A stretch of 64,000 nt of DNA from Actinomycetota bacterium (GTDB lineage: Bacteria > Actinomycetota > Acidimicrobiia > Acidimicrobiales > RAAP-2). The notes beneath the pieces were generated by a model. It ran no database searches and was not told the origin of the DNA. It worked only from the letters and a program-made list of their open reading frames with translations. The DNA is taken from contig JARCRU010000030.1 in the NCBI GenBank assembly GCA_029850535.1, positions 1-64,000 on the forward strand. The letters run 5' to 3'. Positions 1 through 8,700 of the stretch are shown here, one piece after another. The stretch's first letter is position 1, and each line of letters opens with the position of its first letter. Both the position numbers and the translations under genes were made by a program.

Positions 1-1322
1 GGGTTGTAGAGCAATTCGTTTTCGATGCCGGCGAAGCCCGGGCGCATCGAGCGTTTGAAGAAGAGGACGTTCTCGGCCAGGTCCGCGTTGATGATGGGCA
101 TGCCGTAGATCGGCGAGGTCTTGTCGTCCTTGGCCGCCGGATTCACGGTGTCGTTGGCGCCCACCACGAGAGCCACGTCGGCCGTCTGTAGTTCGGAATT
201 CGCCTCGTCGAGCTCCAAGAGTTGCTCGTAGGGGACGTTAGCCTCGGCGAGTAGAACGTTCATGTGACCGGGCATACGCCCCGCCACCGGGTGAATGGCG
301 TAGAACACCTCGATGCCCTTGGCCTCCAACACCTCCGCCAACTCGCGCAGCACGTGCTGAGCCTGAGCCACTGCGAGACCGTAGCCGGGGATGATGGCGA
401 CGCGACTCGCGAAACTCAGCAACACCGCGGCGTCCTCCGGGCTACCCGAGCGCACCGGCCGAGCATCGGCACCGGTCCCGCCCGAGGCGGTGATGACCGA
501 ACCGAACGCTGAGAACAACACGTTCGACAGGCTGCGACCCATGGCCTTGCTCATGAGGCGCGTCAGCAAGATACCCGACGCACCCACGAGGGTTCCCGCA
601 ACAATCAGCAGGTTCGAACCCAAGGTGAAGCCCGACGCGGCCACGGCCAGACCGGTGAAGGAGTTGAGCAGGGAGATCAGCACCGGTACGTCGGCTCCGC
701 CGATGGGCAGTACGAAGGCGATCCCCAAAACAAAGGCCAGTCCGAGGAGGACCCACAGCAACGAGGTCTGTCCGTTCACCAGAATGATGATGATCAACAC
801 GAGACCAGCGGCGCCCAACACGGCGTTGATGACCTGCTGGCCCGGATAGGTGACGGGACGCCCCGTCATCAACTCTTGCAGCTTGGCGAAGGCGATCGCC
901 GAACCCGAGAACGACACGGTTCCAATGAGGACACCCAGCAACACCTCGAGGGTGACGTACGTCGCCGGTCGACTCGAGTGGATGTGCACGAACTCCGTGA
1001 TCGACACCAGCGCCGCCGCGCCGCCACCGACGCCGTTGAAGATGGCCACGAGTTGGGGCATGGCGGTCATGCGCACGTATCGCGCCGTGGGCACCGCGAT
1101 GACGACACCGATGGCCATGGCGATCAAGATGAAGGGGACGTGGTAGAGATTGTGGCCGTCGACCTGCTTGAAGAAGGTCGCCACGACCGCGATGAGCATG
1201 CCCACCGCCGCGATGATGTTGCCGAGCCGGGCTCGCTTGGGGCTACCCAGGCCCTTCAGGGCCAAGATGAAGGTCGTCGCCGACACCAGGTACAGCAGGT
1301 CAATCAGCGTTCCGCGACTCAC
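1..1322 (-). CDS. pntB: NAD(P) transhydrogenase subunit beta, 3' end cut by window
   Basis: PntB is the membrane and NADP(H)-binding subunit of proton-translocating transhydrogenase, which uses the proton gradient to drive hydride transfer from NADH to NADP+. The GTG start (1322-1320) overlaps the pntAB stop in GTGA. The N-terminal half is a run of hydrophobic segments. The last visible residues (AENVLFFKRSMRPGFAGIEN, then ELLYN) match the family's NADP-domain C-terminus just before its final helix. About 440 codons are visible, so I infer only some 20-25 residues lie beyond base 1. It is the last gene of a pntAA-pntAB-pntB transcript. No frameshift was noticed. Confidence 0.93.
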   Translation of the reverse strand, partial: MSRGTLIDLLYLVSATTFILALKGLGSPKRARLGNIIAAVGMLIAVVATFFKQVDGHNLYHVPFILIAMAIGVVIAVPTARYVRMTAMPQLVAIFNGVGGGAAALVSITEFVHIHSSRPATYVTLEVLLGVLIGTVSFSGSAIAFAKLQELMTGRPVTYPGQQVINAVLGAAGLVLIIIILVNGQTSLLWVLLGLAFVLGIAFVLPIGGADVPVLISLLNSFTGLAVAASGFTLGSNLLIVAGTLVGASGILLTRLMSKAMGRSLSNVLFSAFGSVITASGGTGADARPVRSGSPEDAAVLLSFASRVAIIPGYGLAVAQAQHVLRELAEVLEAKGIEVFYAIHPVAGRMPGHMNVLLAEANVPYEQLLELDEANSELQTADVALVVGANDTVNPAAKDDKTSPIYGMPIINADLAENVLFFKRSMRPGFAGIENELLYN

Positions 1323-1639
1323 GACGCCACCTCATCTTTTTTCACAACGGTCGTCTTGGGCTTGGCCTTGAACATCTCGAGCATTCGGTCGGTCACCACG
1401 AAACCGCCCACCACGTTCAAGGTGGCCAAGATCACCGCGAGGAATCCGAGGACCTCCTCGAGGGTCGTGTTCGCCGATCCGAGCACGAGCATGGCGCCCA
1501 CCAAGATGACGCCGTGAATGGCGTTGGACCCACTCATGAGTGGCGTGTGCAAGATGCTGGGCACCTTGGCGATGATCTCGATGCCGACGAAGATCGTCAG
1601 CATCAGAACCGTCGCGTACTGCAGTAGAGCGTTACCCAT
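1319..1639 (-). CDS. pntAB: NAD(P) transhydrogenase alpha subunit, part 2 (membrane)
   Basis: This 106-residue protein holds the membrane helices that in E. coli form the C-terminus of PntA. Three hydrophobic segments are visible, at about residues 5-25, 38-58 and 62-82, followed by a lysine-rich cytoplasmic tail. Its ATG overlaps the pntAA stop (TAATG) and its stop overlaps the pntB start, so the three genes are translationally coupled. The three-polypeptide layout (soluble alpha-1, membrane alpha-2, beta) is the arrangement known from Rhodospirillum and many actinobacteria. The size and helix count fit that class well. Confidence 0.93.
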   Translation of the reverse strand: MGNALLQYATVLMLTIFVGIEIIAKVPSILHTPLMSGSNAIHGVILVGAMLVLGSANTTLEEVLGFLAVILATLNVVGGFVVTDRMLEMFKAKPKTTVVKKDEVAS

Positions 1640-2784
1640 TACTCGTTCTCCTTCGGGGCGATGATCGCCACTCGCTCGACGCCGAGAGCCTCGGCCGTCG
1701 GGGCGTGATTGACGTCTCCCTGGCGGGCCACCGTGACCCCGACCACCACTTCATCGGACCAGTCGGGCTTGAGTTCGCCCTTGGCGCCGAAGAGAGCGAG
1801 GAGTTTCAGTACGTTGTTGGCGTACATGAATGACGCCGAGGCGCCCATCTGCGCCGGCGGATTCGCCAGTCCCACGATGCGCACCCCGTGATGCTCGACG
1901 ACCTCGCCCGCGACGGTGAGTTCGCAGTTACCCCCGCCGTCGGCAGCCATGTCGATCACCAGTGAGCCCTCGCCCATCGCTTCGACCATGGCCGCGCTCA
2001 GCAAGATGGGCGCCTTACGTCCCGGCACGGCCGCGGTGGTGATGACGACGTCGGCGTTGCCGACTTCACTGAGCAGCGCGGCCTGCTGCTGAGCGCGTTC
2101 CTCCTCGGTGAGTTCACGCGCGTACCCGCCGGCCGCGTCGGCGGTGACGCCGAGCTTGACGAAGACCGCGCCCGCGGACTCGGCCTCCTCCTTGGCGGCC
2201 GAGCGCACGTCGTAGGCGCGCACCTTGGCGCCCAGTCGCTTGGAGGTGGCGATGGCCTGGAGTCCCGCGACACCCACGCCCATGACCAGGACCTTCGCTG
2301 GGCGAATCGTCCCCGCCGCGGTGGTCAGCAGGGGAAAGAATCGGTTGAAGTAGGTGGCCCCCGCCAACGCCGCTCGGTAGCCCGACACGGTGGCCTGCGA
2401 GGACAGCGCGTCCATGTACTGCGCGCGCGAAATGCGCGGCAGGAGGTCGAAGGAGAGAATCGTGATGCGACGTTCGTTCATCGCGCGCACGACATCGGTC
2501 GCCAACAGCGGAGAGAGGAACGAGAGGTGCGTGGAGCCCTCGGGCAACTGCGCCACCTCGTCCAGGGTCGGAGCATTGACCCGCAGGTTCACGTCGCCGG
2601 CGGGACTCTCCACAATGGTCGCTCCCACCTGGGAGTACGAATCGTCACTGAAGTGGGCCAGCGCGCCCGCACCACGCTGAACCTCCACGGACCAACCGTC
2701 GCCCACCAACGCTTTGACGGCGTCCGGGGTCAAGGCGACCCGTGTCTCGCCCGCGCGCGACTCTCGAAAGAGAGAAATTTTCAT
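1639..2784 (-). CDS. pntAA: NAD(P) transhydrogenase alpha subunit, part 1 (NAD-binding)
   Basis: This is the soluble NAD(H)-binding domain of the transhydrogenase, a 381-residue protein of the alanine dehydrogenase/PNT family. The N-terminus (KISLFRESRAGETRVALTPD) is the typical opening of the family. A Rossmann motif, VLVMGVGVAGLQAI, lies near residue 170. No Shine-Dalgarno sequence is evident before the ATG at 2784, so a leaderless or very short-leader message is possible. It is the first gene of the pnt operon, facing away from the ogt-like gene across a 116-bp gap. The length is normal for stand-alone alpha-1 subunits. Confidence 0.95.
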   Translation of the reverse strand: MKISLFRESRAGETRVALTPDAVKALVGDGWSVEVQRGAGALAHFSDDSYSQVGATIVESPAGDVNLRVNAPTLDEVAQLPEGSTHLSFLSPLLATDVVRAMNERRITILSFDLLPRISRAQYMDALSSQATVSGYRAALAGATYFNRFFPLLTTAAGTIRPAKVLVMGVGVAGLQAIATSKRLGAKVRAYDVRSAAKEEAESAGAVFVKLGVTADAAGGYARELTEEERAQQQAALLSEVGNADVVITTAAVPGRKAPILLSAAMVEAMGEGSLVIDMAADGGGNCELTVAGEVVEHHGVRIVGLANPPAQMGASASFMYANNVLKLLALFGAKGELKPDWSDEVVVGVTVARQGDVNHAPTAEALGVERVAIIAPKENE

Positions 2785-2900
2785 GACATAGTTTTAGCAG
2801 GCATCCCTCGCCGCCCCGAGTGCTCCCGTACCGGGTCCTTTGGCAGTTTTCTTCTCATTGTTCGCGCCGCGGGTCGACCAATGGCGACTAGAACGACTTG

Positions 2901-3374
2901 ATGGACCTTTCTTTCGTCAGCGTCGCCTCCGACGTCGGACCGTGGGTCGTCGCCGGGAACGAATTGGGCGTGACGCGGGTGTACATGCCCCACGAGAGTC
3001 CACCGCCAACCCTCAGCACCCCCAGCGACTGCGTCTCGCGTGCCGCGCACCAATTGAAGGAGTACTTCGAAGGTTCGCGCTCCGTTTTCGAGGTCGACCT
3101 CGCCGAGACGCCCGCCACCGACTTCCAACGAGACGTGTGGCGCGCGCTGCGATCCCTTCCCTACGGCAGGGTCGCCACCTACGCCGACGTGGCGCAACTC
3201 GCGGGTCATCCACGGGCGGCCCGCGCCGTCGGCAACGCCAATCACGCCAACCCCTGGCCCGTCATCGTGCCCTGTCACCGCGTAGTGGCCCGACACGGAC
3301 TCGGCGGCTACGGCGGCGGCGTCAGCGTCAAGAAGTTCCTGCTGGACCTCGAAGGCATCGACGCAGGTGACTAG
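2901..3374 (+). CDS. ogt: Methylated-DNA-[protein]-cysteine S-methyltransferase
   Basis: This suicide DNA-repair protein transfers the alkyl group from O6-alkylguanine (and O4-alkylthymine) to its own cysteine. The active-site motif PCHRV is present with the acceptor cysteine at about residue 125. It is preceded by the DNA-binding helix-turn-helix (LPYGRVATYADVAQLAG) and the family's RAVGNANHANPWP segment. At 157 residues it is the short Ogt type, without the AraC-like Ada domain. I chose ATG 2901; the in-frame TTG three bases earlier adds one residue. It converges with the membrane protein gene at 3371, the stops overlapping at CTAG. Confidence 0.93.
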   Translation: MDLSFVSVASDVGPWVVAGNELGVTRVYMPHESPPPTLSTPSDCVSRAAHQLKEYFEGSRSVFEVDLAETPATDFQRDVWRALRSLPYGRVATYADVAQLAGHPRAARAVGNANHANPWPVIVPCHRVVARHGLGGYGGGVSVKKFLLDLEGIDAGD

Positions 3375-3829
3375 TCGAAGGGCTCGACCGTGTCGAAGGT
3401 AGTCGAACGCAACGAATCACTCGATCCGGTGGGTAGCAACGACGAATGACGAAGTACCCGATGGGCCACCCAGAGCAGCACCAGCGCCGACGGGACCTCG
3501 ACGAGACCCGCCAGCAGGATTCCTTGGGCCACGTCGCCGTGGCGCGCGGTGGTCACGTCGAACCAGGCGTCGATCAGTAGCAGTGTCGCACTGGCGGTGG
3601 CGAAGATCACCAGCGAGATGTGGCGACGCCACCCCGCCCAGGCCGACGCGCCCAACATCAACACCTGGGCCACGTCGATCCCCACCCACGCCACGTCCCA
3701 GTGAATGGCCACGTAGTGCCGTGGCAGTTCGTAGGCGACGTAGATGGTCCAGAACGTCTCCGCGAGGGCACCCAGCGTGAGCAGTCGCAACAACGACCAG
3801 CGAATGACTCGAACTGTTCGATCCTTCAT
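3371..3829 (-). CDS. Small four-helix membrane protein, function unknown
   Basis: I do not recognise a family. The 152-residue protein has about four hydrophobic segments (roughly residues 12-30, 44-62, 70-90 and 102-120). A charged N-terminus (MKDRTVRVIRW) and a polar C-terminal tail rich in Ser, Thr and Asp flank them. It lies 53 bp downstream of the histidine kinase gene on the same strand, so it may be the last gene of the doxX-rieske/regulator/kinase transcript. That is inference from spacing only. The stop shares four bases with the stop of the convergent ogt gene. Confidence 0.7.
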   Translation of the reverse strand: MKDRTVRVIRWSLLRLLTLGALAETFWTIYVAYELPRHYVAIHWDVAWVGIDVAQVLMLGASAWAGWRRHISLVIFATASATLLLIDAWFDVTTARHGDVAQGILLAGLVEVPSALVLLWVAHRVLRHSSLLPTGSSDSLRSTTFDTVEPFD

Positions 3830-3882
3830 CAGTTCTCACCTCACCACACTTGGGCGTGCTCGCGACGCGACCCCAGACCAGA

Positions 3883-5259
3883 CTAATAACGCCGGACCCG
3901 AATTTGCATCGTCGAGCCCGACTCGACCGTGATGAAGCGCGCGTCCCCCCCGTGGCGCGCCGCGATCTCGGCCACAATCGGCAGGCCCAAGCCCGTACCG
4001 CCCGAGGAGCGAGATCGCGCGGCGTCGGAGCGCACGAAGCGTTGGAACAACCGCTCGGAGTTGGCCACGTCCACCCCGGCGCCGTCGTCGTGCACGCATA
4101 TCTCGGCCATCGGGCCCACGTAGCGGGTGCAGAAGGACACCTCCTCATTGGCGAAGCGCAGCGCATTGTCCACCACGTTGCGCACCATTCGTCGCAGCAT
4201 CGCGGGGTCCCCCCATATCCGCGTCGGTTGCACCCCCGCGGTGGAGATCGAGAACGTCGTCATCTGGCGCACCCGTCGCGCCTCCTCGTCCAAGATGTCG
4301 TCGAGATCCACTTCCTCACGGCGCATCTCCTCTCCGCGTTCGTCACTACGCGCGAGGAAGAACAGGTCGTCGACCAGGGAATCGATGCGACGTCCTTCGC
4401 GACGAATGGTATCGGTGAACTCCACCCAGTCGGTCTCGTCCAGGTGATGAGACGCTCGGTCCACCGTAGCCAGGAGCGTGGTGAGCGGACTGCGCAACTC
4501 GTGTGACGCGTTCGAGACGAACTCTTGTTGGAGGCGGGTGCTGGTTTGGAGGCGGTCGAGCATCGCGTTGAGCGTCCGGGCCAGACGCGAGACCTCGTCG
4601 TCACCGCCGGTCTCGGGCACTCGTTCGGTGAGGTCGTTGGCCGCGATGGTCGCCACCCGGCGGCGAATCGCCTCCACCGGCGAGAGAGAGAGGCCCACCG
4701 AGAACCACACGATGAACCCCACGATGATCAACAACAACGGAATCGCAATGAGGACGTCGATCAGGACGCGGTGATCCGCCTGCGCAATCGACGGACCGTA
4801 GACGAAACCCACCACCAGACCCGGGCCCAGGGCGGTCGTGATGCCCTGAGCCTGGCCGAGGCTCAACTTGCCCTTCAGTGGGCTCTTCTTCACCCAGTCG
4901 AGCAGGTCGACGAGATACTCGCTCGAGGAGTGCACCGCCACGACCTCGTGCGACAGCACCGGGTAACGAGAGATGACCCTGGTGGCGGCCCAGACCTGGC
5001 GATCGGCCAGATTGGTGACCTGCACGACGACGTCGTTCTTGGATTCGAGGACCAGGGGAACCGCACCGCGGACGATGTCACGCGAGGCCGAGACTTCGAC
5101 CTGGGCCATGGCCTGGTTGATGCGACCAATGGCCTCAGCGTTATTCGAGTGCAGTGCCACCGCGTAGATCGCCGTCCCCGTGGCCGCGAAGACCAGGGCG
5201 GTGACGAAGATGAAGATCAGGGTGAGGCGCGCACGGATCGACAGTGCGCGCCGTCTCAT
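3883..5259 (-). CDS. Two-component sensor histidine kinase (HAMP-HisKA-HATPase)
   Basis: This is a membrane-bound sensor kinase of 458 residues. A first transmembrane helix is at about 12-35 and a roughly 125-residue extracytoplasmic sensor region runs to about 165. A second helix (166-190) is followed by a HAMP linker and a HisKA domain whose H-box SNASHELRSPLTTLL puts the phospho-acceptor histidine at residue 253. The C-terminal ATPase has its N-box (NVVDNALRF) and G1 box (HDDGAGVD). Its ATG overlaps the regulator's stop by four bases (ATGA), so the two are a cognate pair. The signal is unknown; cotranscription with the DoxX-Rieske gene suggests redox or envelope sensing, as inference. Confidence 0.93.
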   Translation of the reverse strand: MRRRALSIRARLTLIFIFVTALVFAATGTAIYAVALHSNNAEAIGRINQAMAQVEVSASRDIVRGAVPLVLESKNDVVVQVTNLADRQVWAATRVISRYPVLSHEVVAVHSSSEYLVDLLDWVKKSPLKGKLSLGQAQGITTALGPGLVVGFVYGPSIAQADHRVLIDVLIAIPLLLIIVGFIVWFSVGLSLSPVEAIRRRVATIAANDLTERVPETGGDDEVSRLARTLNAMLDRLQTSTRLQQEFVSNASHELRSPLTTLLATVDRASHHLDETDWVEFTDTIRREGRRIDSLVDDLFFLARSDERGEEMRREEVDLDDILDEEARRVRQMTTFSISTAGVQPTRIWGDPAMLRRMVRNVVDNALRFANEEVSFCTRYVGPMAEICVHDDGAGVDVANSERLFQRFVRSDAARSRSSGGTGLGLPIVAEIAARHGGDARFITVESGSTMQIRVRRY

Positions 5260-5945
5260 ACTCCGCTCGAGAACACGTAGCCCAGTCCACGAACGGTCCT
5301 GATCCGCGACATTGAGCCCCTGGAGTCGAGTTTTCGGCGCAGGTAGCCCACGTACACCTCCACCACGTTGGGGTCCCCGTCGAAGTCCGCACCCCAGACG
5401 GCGTCGAGGATCTCCTTCTTGGTCACGGTGCGGTCCACGCTCTCCATCAAGTATTCGAGCACCCGGAATTCACGCGACGTCAATTTTGCTTCGGCCCCGG
5501 CGCTCGAGACCTGGCGACTGATGGTGTCGAGCACGACGTCACCCACGACGACCTGGCGACTCTGACCGCGCTCGAATCGACGCAGCAGGGCGTTGATGCG
5601 CGCCAACAAGATGGACCACTCGAAGGGCTTGTGCAAGAAGTCGTCGGCGCCGACCTCCAGTCCCTCGATCTCGTCGAGGTCACCGTTCTTGGCCGTGAGC
5701 ATGAGTAGGGGCGACTGGATTCCCGCCTGGCGAATCTCGAGGCAGACACTGAACCCGTTGCGTTTGGGCAACATTAGATCGAGCATGATCACGTCGTACG
5801 ATGAGGCCAGGGCCGCCTCCAGTCCCGCTTGACCGTCGTGGCGTTGCTCGACGTCAAAGCCCTCGTCGCCCAAGAGATCCGCGATGGCCTGGGCCAGGGC
5901 CACGTCGTCCTCCACCACCAGGATTCGACGTGGCGAGTCGTTCAT
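5256..5945 (-). CDS. OmpR/PhoB-family response regulator
   Basis: This 229-residue regulator has an N-terminal receiver domain and a C-terminal winged-helix DNA-binding domain. The receiver shows the acidic pair (VVEDDVAL), the phospho-acceptor at Asp56 in VIMLDLMLP, and the conserved lysine in FLHKPFEW. The winged helix carries LTSREFRVLEYLM and the C-terminal IRTVRGLGYVF. Its start overlaps the DoxX-Rieske stop (ATGA) and its stop overlaps the kinase start. Targets are unknown; autoregulation of the upstream gene is plausible but no operator repeat was identified. Confidence 0.94.
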   Translation of the reverse strand: MNDSPRRILVVEDDVALAQAIADLLGDEGFDVEQRHDGQAGLEAALASSYDVIMLDLMLPKRNGFSVCLEIRQAGIQSPLLMLTAKNGDLDEIEGLEVGADDFLHKPFEWSILLARINALLRRFERGQSRQVVVGDVVLDTISRQVSSAGAEAKLTSREFRVLEYLMESVDRTVTKKEILDAVWGADFDGDPNVVEVYVGYLRRKLDSRGSMSRIRTVRGLGYVFSSGV

Positions 5946-7120
5946 TGTAAGTAGAGATTACCGTTGGCCGACTCGACAATGGTGAGGGGGGTGAGACCGT
6001 GGGGCGCCGGTCCCGAGATCACCTGGCCCGTGGCTACGAGGAACTCCGAACCATGGCAGGGACACACCAGCATCTTGGCCGACGGGGCGTAACCCACCTG
6101 ACAGCCCGCGTGGGGACAGACCGCGTCGTATCCCACGAACGTCCCTTTGGTCAACTGCACGACGATACCGGGGTCGCCGGAGGAAGGGATCGTGAAGTTG
6201 GCCGCGGAACCCACCGGCACCGACGTCGCCGGCCCCAGCAACGTGCCCTTCGTGGTGCCCGTGCCGGCATTGGCGCCAGCACCGCCACCGGCGAGGGTGG
6301 ACGAGGTTGTCGACTTCTCGCCCGAGACCGCCGAGGCCTCTAGGTGCCCCACGGCCGTGGTGAGGTACCCGGTGACGGCCGCCGCGCCCGCCACGACCGC
6401 CACCGTCGTCGAACCGATCACGACCGTGCGACGGTCGAAGGTCTTGATGGCGACGGGCGTCACCTGGGGACGGTGCTGAAGGACCGGACAGTGCGCCGCC
6501 GAGCAGGGCCGGTTGGCGAGTGCCTTGCAGTGACCCTTGTTGAAATTACCGCACCACGTCTGCACGTTGTCGAAAGGAATCGCGACCAGTGGTGAGGACG
6601 CGACGCCCGCCTGCTTCGCGGCGGCCCGTGAAATCATCGCGTCCGCGCTCAGGCGTGAACCGCCCCCGGCGATGATGAGGGGCAACCACGCGAACAAGAA
6701 GACAATGTCGGCCCCCGTGAAATACGGCTTGGAGTGAAAGCTCACCGCCAAGAAGAGATTGAAACTCAAGAACGCGCCCGCCGTCGCGGCAATGCGGGTC
6801 TTGAGCCCGAGGAGCGTTCCCAGCCCGATCGCCAATTCCCCGTAGGCAATGACCCATCCGATGAGAACCGCGTGGGGCAACATCGCGTGCAACAGCGAGT
6901 GGATCGGGCTAAAACGCGCCGCTCCCGCCATCTGGGCCTCGATCGACGAGGGCGACGTGGACCGGAAGAACGACGGATCGGCCAGTTTCTGGAGCCCGGC
7001 GAAGGCGAAGGTGACCCCGAGGAACACTCGCAGCGGCAAGAGCGCCCACTCCGAAAGGGCCCACGCGCGCGCGGGCATCCAGGTGTCGCTACGAGAATCG
7101 GGTCGAGGAGCTGGCGCCAT
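5942..7120 (-). CDS. DoxX-family membrane domain fused to Rieske [2Fe-2S] domain
   Basis: A 392-residue fusion. Residues about 25-150 are a four-helix DoxX-type membrane domain (LPLRVFLGVTFAFAGLQKL opening). A cytoplasmic linker (about 185-217) holds Cys190, 198, 206 and 211 plus three His. An RR-containing segment (FDRRTVVIGS, Arg230-231) ahead of a hydrophobic stretch resembles an internal Tat signal. A Ala/Gly/Thr-rich spacer leads to a Rieske domain with CPHAGC and CPCHGS: Cys335, His337, Cys353 and His356 are the expected cluster ligands, with Cys340-Cys355 as the usual disulfide. I infer membrane electron transfer with an exported Rieske domain. The partner and substrate are unknown. 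It heads a three- or four-gene transcript with a two-component system. Confidence 0.88.
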   Translation of the reverse strand: MAPAPRPDSRSDTWMPARAWALSEWALLPLRVFLGVTFAFAGLQKLADPSFFRSTSPSSIEAQMAGAARFSPIHSLLHAMLPHAVLIGWVIAYGELAIGLGTLLGLKTRIAATAGAFLSFNLFLAVSFHSKPYFTGADIVFLFAWLPLIIAGGGSRLSADAMISRAAAKQAGVASSPLVAIPFDNVQTWCGNFNKGHCKALANRPCSAAHCPVLQHRPQVTPVAIKTFDRRTVVIGSTTVAVVAGAAAVTGYLTTAVGHLEASAVSGEKSTTSSTLAGGGAGANAGTGTTKGTLLGPATSVPVGSAANFTIPSSGDPGIVVQLTKGTFVGYDAVCPHAGCQVGYAPSAKMLVCPCHGSEFLVATGQVISGPAPHGLTPLTIVESANGNLYLQ

Positions 7121-7186
7121 CTCTGGATTCTAAACTCCCCCTAATTAAGTGCGCACCGGTGAGTGCATCTCGGTAAGGATGTCCTC

Positions 7187-7831
7187 GTGATCAGTGCGTC
7201 CATCATCTCGTTCATCCTGCACGAAATCCATTCGTTACCCGGTCCGCTGGTCTACGCCTTGGTGGTGTTGCTCGTCTTCGGCGAGGCCGCGCTCTTCGTC
7301 GGCTTCATCCTGCCCGGTGAGACGACGGTGCTCGTCGCCGGCGTCGTCGCCAGCCAGGGCAACATCAACATCGACATCCTGTGCGTGCTGGTCGTCGTGG
7401 CGGCGATCGTGGGCGATTCCGTCGGCTACGCCGTCGGTCGTCACTACGGTGATCGCCTCTTGACCATTCGAATACTCCAGCGCCATCGCGAGGAGTTGGA
7501 CGCCGCCATCGCCGGAATGCATCGACGTGGACCGATTTACGTGTTCCTCGGACGCTTCACCGCTTTTCTGCGCGCGGTGATGCCCGGCATCGCGGGCATT
7601 TCCCAGATGCACTATCGGCGATTCCTGCTCGCCAACGCCCTGGGCGGCCTCGTCTGGGGGGTGGCCTTCTCCCTCCTCGGGTACTACGGAGGATCGCAGC
7701 TCTCGAAGATCGAGAAATACTCCGGCTGGGCCTCGATCGCGCTCGTCGCTGTACTGGTGGTGACCGTGCTCGGCGCCCACTACGCGCGCAAGGTCATGCG
7801 AAAACGTCGTAGCGAGTCCCCGCGGGGCTAA
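7187..7831 (+). CDS. DedA-family membrane protein
   Basis: This is an integral membrane protein of the DedA/SNARE-associated (VTT domain) family; some characterised members translocate undecaprenyl phosphate or phospholipids. The family signature is present in FVGFILPGETTVLVAGVVAS and in FLGRFTAFLRAVMPGIAGIS, followed by two C-terminal hydrophobic helices. I chose GTG 7187 because AAGGAT lies seven bases upstream; an in-frame GTG at 7163 would add eight residues and has no such site. The stop overlaps that of the convergent GH1-like gene. The lipid substrate cannot be told from sequence. Confidence 0.9.
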   Translation: MISASIISFILHEIHSLPGPLVYALVVLLVFGEAALFVGFILPGETTVLVAGVVASQGNINIDILCVLVVVAAIVGDSVGYAVGRHYGDRLLTIRILQRHREELDAAIAGMHRRGPIYVFLGRFTAFLRAVMPGIAGISQMHYRRFLLANALGGLVWGVAFSLLGYYGGSQLSKIEKYSGWASIALVAVLVVTVLGAHYARKVMRKRRSESPRG

Positions 7832-8610
7832 CGCCGCCGGAGTTCTAGGGGTACTTCATCCCCGACCAACACCCAGCGAGAACCCCGTCGCGCCAGTAGA
7901 CCCCGAGCACTCCGCAGGGGTCCGGCGCCACGCACCAAGGATCGCACGTGCACCTCCTCGACGTCGTAGCGAGCACTCTCACTCACGTCATCGAGGTCAA
8001 TCTCGACGCTCGACGCGAAGCTCGCCGCCGCGCGCGACTGGAGTTCAATCTCGTCCAGATTCATCGCGGCGCTGAGCGCATCACGCTCGGCCCCGCGTCG
8101 CCACGGTGGACCGGCCGCAGCGTCGAGGAATCCACGCGTCAAGAAGTCACGCGCCGCAAAGACACTGAACGTGTCGGCGGGCAACGTCGCAACGACCCAC
8201 GCGACGTACTCCAGGGCTACGGGGACCACCCACGGCATGAGCCAGGCCTCCAGGCCGAGCCACGCCGGCCACGCCGCGTCGATCGTCGCCACGCCGACGT
8301 GGAGTCCGCGTTCTTTCGCGTGGGTGATTACTCGGGCGTAGCGCTCGAGGGACGCCTCGTCTCGATGTCCGCGTCGGGGCTCGAGGCGAGCCCACGAGAC
8401 CTCCAAACACACCCCGAACAATCCGGATTCGCTCGCCAGGTCCAGTACTGACTCGTAGTCAGTCCAGAGACCCTCGCCCTCGCCGGGTCCGGGGTGGCGA
8501 CCGAGCGAGATGGTGGGGGTGAAACAGGTAGCTGGCTGGTAACGGCCATCGAAACCACCCTCGCAGGCGTAGGCACTGAGCGAGGCGAGGACTCTCGGTT
8601 GATTCGGCAC
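7828..8610 (-). CDS. Truncated GH1-like TIM-barrel protein, probable pseudoenzyme
   Basis: About 260 residues from the GTG at 8610. The middle resembles the first half of family 1 glycosidases: GLWTDYESVLDLASESGLF, then VSWARLEPRRGH, then a YARVITHAKERGLHVGV helix-strand and a WPAWL motif. GH1 enzymes are about 450 residues with a TFNEP acid/base and a later ENG nucleophile. Here the NEP position reads AARD and the second half is missing. I therefore infer a non-hydrolytic derivative, perhaps binding a sugar or glycoside. The start is uncertain: an in-frame codon at 8670 would add 20 residues that look unlike the family. It converges with dedA (4-bp overlap). Confidence 0.6.
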   Translation of the reverse strand: MPNQPRVLASLSAYACEGGFDGRYQPATCFTPTISLGRHPGPGEGEGLWTDYESVLDLASESGLFGVCLEVSWARLEPRRGHRDEASLERYARVITHAKERGLHVGVATIDAAWPAWLGLEAWLMPWVVPVALEYVAWVVATLPADTFSVFAARDFLTRGFLDAAAGPPWRRGAERDALSAAMNLDEIELQSRAAASFASSVEIDLDDVSESARYDVEEVHVRSLVRGAGPLRSARGLLARRGSRWVLVGDEVPLELRRR

Positions 8611-8700
8611 GTGGCCAGTTTCGCACGCCCGGTCACGTGGGTTAGCGTTTGGCCAACGCCCGCCGGCCACCGGCGAGAACCATGAAGGCGAGGAGACGTC

